The position numbers were made by a program, and so were the translations under genes. The notes beneath the pieces were generated by a model. That model saw only the letters and a list, made by a program, of their open reading frames with translations, ran no database searches and was not told the DNA's origin. DNA of 6,287 bases from an uncultured Ruminococcus sp. GTDB taxonomy: Bacteria; Bacillota_A; Clostridia; Oscillospirales; Ruminococcaceae. The stretch's first letter is position 1; the number at the start of each line of letters is the position of its first letter. Below are positions 5,801-6,287 of this stretch, one piece after another. The DNA is taken from assembly GCA_900315975.1 (NCBI GenBank), contig ONBA01000073.1, forward strand, positions 1,293-7,579. Reading direction: 5' to 3'.

Positions 5801-6287
5801 TTCAGCTTCAAGCGTTTTCAGCGTTCTGATCGCATCGACATTCGCCCTGAACTTGGTTTTTGCACCACCGTCACCGAGGTTATCATCGGTAATGGTAAAG
5901 TTTTCGCCCTTATCGGTCGCAGTTACTTCGGGTGCAGGAGCATCGATCTCATCAACAACAGGTGCGACCTCCGGCTCTTTCTCAGTCAGAACTGTCTGCT
6001 CACGCTCCAAGCTGTCAATGAAATGAAAGCTCATGAGCATATCGCCGTTATCGAGCCGAGAAGTCAACTCACCGCCGTCAAAAGTCCAGTTCTTCGCACG
6101 GTCAAACTCCATGTGGAGGTCTTTGCCCGTAGGCTCTCCGTTTTCATCGAGCTTTCGGGAAGTAAAATCGACAGTAGTGACACCTGTAACCACTCTGCGC
6201 TCCCCGATACACTCAGGACGGAGGTGGTCAGTGATCTCAAACATCATTCCCGGCTTGATCGCCTTTTTGAGCTGAGACAGGTTCTTG
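2612..6287 (-). CDS. DarB-like N6-adenine methylase/DEAH-SNF2 helicase, partial and 3'-damaged
   Basis: The 5' end lies beyond the right edge: the frame is open to 6286 and reads KNLSQLKKAIKPG before the ATG at 6247, a segment I recognise as conserved inside such proteins, so 6247 is not the true start. Numbering from that Met, an N-terminal domain covers 1-80 and an acidic linker 90-130. A methyltransferase domain covers about 200-390, with SAM motif VLEPAMGVGNFF (232-243) and NVPFG (299-303) in place of the usual NPPF. A long middle region is followed by the helicase domain: HDHQKNAIAH (904-913), Walker A GAGKT (927-931), a Lys/Gln-rich helical insert (about 1015-1070) and DEAH (1087-1090). 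Proteins of this build on conjugative elements and phage P1 DarB are linked to protection from host restriction. The frame breaks after residue 1098. The rest, to the TGA at 2612, is an out-of-frame readout and then antisense of the recombinase gene. Helicase motif III onward and the second RecA-like lobe are missing, so helicase activity is unlikely. Confidence 0.85.
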   Translation of the reverse strand, partial: KNLSQLKKAIKPGMMFEITDHLRPECIGERRVVTGVTTVDFTSRKLDENGEPTGKDLHMEFDRAKNWTFDGGELTSRLDNGDMLMSFHFIDSLEREQTVLTEKEPEVAPVVDEIDAPAPEVTATDKGENFTITDDNLGDGGAKTKFRANVDAIRTLKTLEAEKRSATAEEKETLSRYVGWGAISQAFDKSADKWSAEYKELSELLTPEEYRQARSTVGDAFYTSPTVIDSIYEALANFGFDGGNVLEPAMGVGNFFGCMPKEMQDGSHLYGVEIDSISGRIAQTLYPNADISIQGFEKNRFQNGCFDVAVGNVPFGELGFKDEKHETTKLHDFFFAESLDKIKNGGIMAFVTSAGTLDKRDESTRQMLADKADFIGAIRLPGGKNGAFHDNAGTDVTTDIIFLKKHDGKSLAEMSDIPDWVHIGETADGLPINKYFEQHPDMVLGTVVEGNKLYGSGTMVVAEDGFDLRSALHEAVGKLSAEISHERGRDVYAKTADGVQVQIPSNLRNYSFFMSDDQVFFKKNNAACEFRFDKGTAQHKRFKAFIELRDLTRELIEAMELDKPDSVIKDLQAKLNVVYDDFYRKYGLIHSQTNKRYFSEDVSYNLVAGLEKDYDKTKLKAKSDIFTKRTIMPPKAVEHVDTALEALTLSIAEKARVDFEYMSGLTGMTEDELKHDLVGEIFKVPHTENSYQTASEYLSGDIRAKLREAEEIAEYDPDFNVNVTALRQAMPEPLKAGDIEVKLGATWLDPKYYEQFMYELLQTPEYQRSTSPSARWNKSAIVGVEYSEVANSYHVSNKGADRSVLATQKYGSHKMNAYDIFEHLLNLQEPKVYKTIEVPEGLGDTKEKRVVDIDATRVVQRKADDIRKAFKAWIFKDPQRREAIVQRYNELFNSIRPREYDGSALSFPMMNSDIHLHDHQKNAIAHAMFGGNTLFAHCVGAGKTFEMIATAMESKRLGLCTKSLFAVPNHLTEQIGDDFQKLYPGANILVATKKDFKKENRQQLFAKIATGNYDAIIIGHSQLGKIPVSKERQVMTIQSQIDDILRGIEELKKSEGSKFQIKAMERTRKSLQKQLDKLEKANQDDTLTFEQLGIDRLFVDEAHEFKNLFVAIPTRLHRKHSIFSSNADTSMKRQAARALSLQLARPLQHSINSKKRRKYAISLNAKFHFNAIIVTNINGINHSHSQIVLFFNRQLVPYTHRLLQRFGINRFPLTGFCLEFPFKS
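2799..2828 (+). terminator. Strong terminator of the recombinase gene
   Basis: The stem starts at the stop codon. GAAATGGCGT (2802-2811) pairs with ACGCCGTTTC (2816-2825) through ten pairs including one G-T, around an ATTT loop; A2799-A2800 and T2827-T2828 extend it. TTT at 2826-2828 forms the tail. The A-rich left and T-rich right arms suggest it could also stop transcription from the convergent minus-strand gene. Confidence 0.75.
2829..2850. other. Breakpoint between recombinase module and helicase gene (possible attachment site)
   Basis: On the minus strand, helicase-like sequence can be followed to the codons for ATGTPV, which end at 2847. Family members usually continue with S-N-S after this motif; here the code reads ATLHQFKETA and stops at 2814. 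Within the next bases CTCCATCA (2840-2833) might still be helicase sequence in another frame. From 2828 leftward the DNA belongs to the recombinase terminator. GTTGCAA is repeated at 2842-2848 and 2860-2866, and TTGCAA also forms the outer arms of the dyad at 1164-1224. Confidence 0.45.
2847..2951 (-). pseudogene. Displaced-frame piece of the helicase domain (motif III region)
   Basis: This frame, shifted against the main helicase frame, reads SNSASQKALDLF, then KCRYLDEKTGGKG, then VIFATGTPV. It is the expected continuation of a DEAH/SNF2-type helicase: a recognition segment, the loop, and the conserved ATGTP motif that follows the DEAH box. It has no start of its own. In intact relatives FKNLFVA is followed by about nine residues before the SNSASQ-type stretch. 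Here the two abut at 2951-2954, so a short deletion that did not preserve frame best explains the break. The frame stops at 2814-2816, within the recombinase terminator. Confidence 0.75.

Overview
The window looks like part of an integrated mobile element, or two nested ones, from a low-to-mid GC Firmicute, most likely a gut Clostridia relative of Ruminococcus or Oscillospiraceae. This is inferred from the purine-rich Shine-Dalgarno sites, the moderate base composition, and three element-type genes: a large serine recombinase, a very large methylase/helicase protein of the conjugative-element type, and short accessory ORFs. There is no rRNA, tRNA, CRISPR array or housekeeping gene to fix the genus.

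Layout. Positions 1-475 carry no gene. The first 145 bases form a run of back-to-back hairpins, one of them a good terminator. The rest leads to a sigma-A-type promoter (TTGTTT, 18 bp, TATAAT) preceded by two TATGAACAAA direct repeats 11 bp apart. That promoter should drive a 127-residue coiled-coil protein of unknown role (476-859), which is followed by a terminator-like hairpin. Positions 941-1143 hold a small accessory ORF that has a good ribosome site and start but is broken by a frameshift. A second promoter (TTGCAA, 17 bp, TATACT) sits inside a 61-bp interrupted palindrome just before a complete 517-residue large serine recombinase (1247-2800), which ends in a strong hairpin terminator.

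The whole right half is read on the minus strand. It is a DarB-like protein with an N6-adenine methylase domain and a DEAH/SNF2-type helicase domain. Its 5' end lies beyond the right edge. Its 3' end is damaged: just after the DEAH motif the frame shifts, probably with loss of about nine codons. The displaced frame continues through the helicase motif ATGTP, and similarity stops near 2833-2850, next to the recombinase terminator. The reading frame stays open to 2612 only by running antisense through the recombinase gene, so its last ~110 residues are not genuine.

Interpretation. The recombinase normally sits at the end of such elements. A simple reading is that a recombinase-bearing element, extending off the left edge, inserted in the helicase gene of a second element, with the junction at about 2833-2850. 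A deletion that fused two parts of one element is an alternative. The strongest unexplained signal is the long dyad over the recombinase promoter (1164-1224), which could be an autoregulatory operator or a recombinase binding site.
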